A stretch of 64,000 bases of DNA, taken from NCBI GenBank assembly GCA_964546955.1, contig CAZJLP010000013.1, positions 1 through 64,000 of the forward strand. Reading direction: 5' to 3'. A model generated the notes under the pieces. The model was not told the DNA's origin. It saw nothing but the letters and a program-made list of their open reading frames with translations, and did no database searches. The position numbers and the translations under genes are program-made. This DNA comes from CAZJLP01 sp964546955 (GTDB lineage Bacteria; Verrucomicrobiota; Verrucomicrobiia; Opitutales; Opitutaceae). Shown here in pieces: positions 63,385-64,000 of the stretch. The stretch's first letter is position 1, and the number at the start of each line of letters is the position of its first letter.

Positions 63385-63400
63385 TACCTGATAACAGGTA
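63385..63400. promoter_or_regulatory. Palindrome TACCTG-ATAA-CAGGTA upstream of a TonB receptor gene
   Basis: A 6+6 bp palindrome with a 4-base centre, set in an unusually AT-rich stretch (63361-63410) between divergent ggt and the third TonB receptor. The size and position suggest an operator for a dimeric repressor, but no regulator can be named. Confidence 0.4.
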
Positions 63401-63447
63401 AATTAATTACCCGCCCCCAAAAATTTGTTCCTCATTCTGGGCGCGGT

Positions 63448-64000
63448 ATGAACCAAACATCACAACCAGCATTGCCCGACGTTCGTGCTCTTCGTCGACA
63501 GATGCTTCGACTCGCGATCGCCGGACTCACTTTGTCCGCGCTCGGCGTTTCGAGCTTCGCGCAAACACCGGCCACTCCTGCGGCCGGCGCGCCTGCCAAA
63601 ACTGCCGCTGCCGCGCCGACCCCGCCTCCGCGCACCACCGATGAGGAAGATGTCACGGTGCTCGACGCCGTCGTCGCGGTCGGACGTTTCCACGACCGCA
63701 CGGTGCTCAACTCCCCGGTTCCGATCGACTCCATCAGCGCTTCGGAAATTCGCGGCACCGGCTACACCGAGACCAACCAGGCGATGCAGATGCTGGTCCC
63801 CTCTTTCAATTTTCCTCGGCCCAGCAACACAGACGGCACGGACCATATTCGGCCTGCCACCATCCGGGCGCTGGCTCCAGACCACACGCTCATCCTCGTC
63901 AACGGCAAACGCCGTCACACAAGCGCGCTGGTCAACGTAAACGGCAGCGTGGGCCGCGGTTCGGTCTCCGTCGACATGAACGCATTCCCGCCCACCTCCA
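63448..64000 (+). CDS. TonB-dependent receptor, N-terminal part (cut by window edge)
   Basis: The ATG at 63448 opens a frame that runs to the window end (184 codons). The signal peptide is QMLRLAIAGLTLSALGVSSF with cleavage near FAQTPA, followed by a Pro/Ala-rich linker. The plug domain begins at VTVLDAVVAVGRFHDRTVLN, with SPVPIDSISASEIRGTGYTE and the conserved IRALAPDHTLILVNGKRRHT. It is of a different subtype from the two receptors at 16-22 kb because no carboxypeptidase-like domain is present. The barrel lies outside the window. Confidence 0.9.
   Translation, partial: MNQTSQPALPDVRALRRQMLRLAIAGLTLSALGVSSFAQTPATPAAGAPAKTAAAAPTPPPRTTDEEDVTVLDAVVAVGRFHDRTVLNSPVPIDSISASEIRGTGYTETNQAMQMLVPSFNFPRPSNTDGTDHIRPATIRALAPDHTLILVNGKRRHTSALVNVNGSVGRGSVSVDMNAFPPTS

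Overview
This window looks like a chromosome segment of a Verrucomicrobiota bacterium, most likely of the Opitutaceae. The GC content is high. Large SusC-like TonB receptors carry carboxypeptidase-type N-terminal domains, a PEP-CTERM surface protease is present, and spacers hold word-like palindromic repeats. No phage, IS transposase, CRISPR array or rRNA operon was seen. The taxonomic placement is inference from gene content, not a search result.

Region 1 (1-9066, minus) is a complex I operon in the order nuoB-C-D-E-F-G-H-I-J-K, running off the left edge inside nuoK. nuoA is not next to nuoB. Four gaps in the operon have been widened to about 100-130 bp by inverted-repeat cassettes. A tRNA-Ser(GGA) lies upstream on the plus strand.

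Region 2 (9601-16107) is a signalling block. A four-gene minus-strand operon (receiver, histidine kinase, chemoreceptor, receiver) ends in a frameshifted receiver. It is followed by a NarL-type regulator with a triple-PAS kinase, and a divergent SpoIIAA/STAS-like gene.

Region 3 (16181-24384, minus) holds two tandem TonB-dependent receptors, each with its own near-identical terminator, a small hypothetical gene and a PEP-CTERM zinc metalloprotease. Region 4 (24577-30544) holds an aminotransferase, a BAX inhibitor-1-like membrane protein, a metallo-beta-lactamase-fold hydrolase, sufU-sufS and hisC.

Region 5 (30669-37143, plus) is the most interesting part: an acyltransferase, a HAD-UbiA fusion, a DprE1-like FAD oxidase, a DprE2-like reductase and a GT-C membrane glycosyltransferase. 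The set resembles the actinobacterial decaprenylphosphoryl-arabinose pathway and suggests a lipid-linked pentose donor that feeds a surface glycan.

Region 6 (37162-64000) is mostly metabolic and housekeeping: a HAD phosphatase, a GH28 pectinase-like enzyme, a lipoprotein, an IMPase-like/MFS pair, gpsA, lysA-panB (panB apparently starts at CTG), a large secreted protein of unknown function, tex, a TonB C-terminal domain protein, a thioredoxin-like protein, TerC, an AEC transporter, a YhiN-type flavoprotein, a small zincin, a SYLF protein, a CinA-type amidase, xth, a Cys/Met-type PLP enzyme, an EamA transporter and ggt. The window ends inside a third TonB-dependent receptor.
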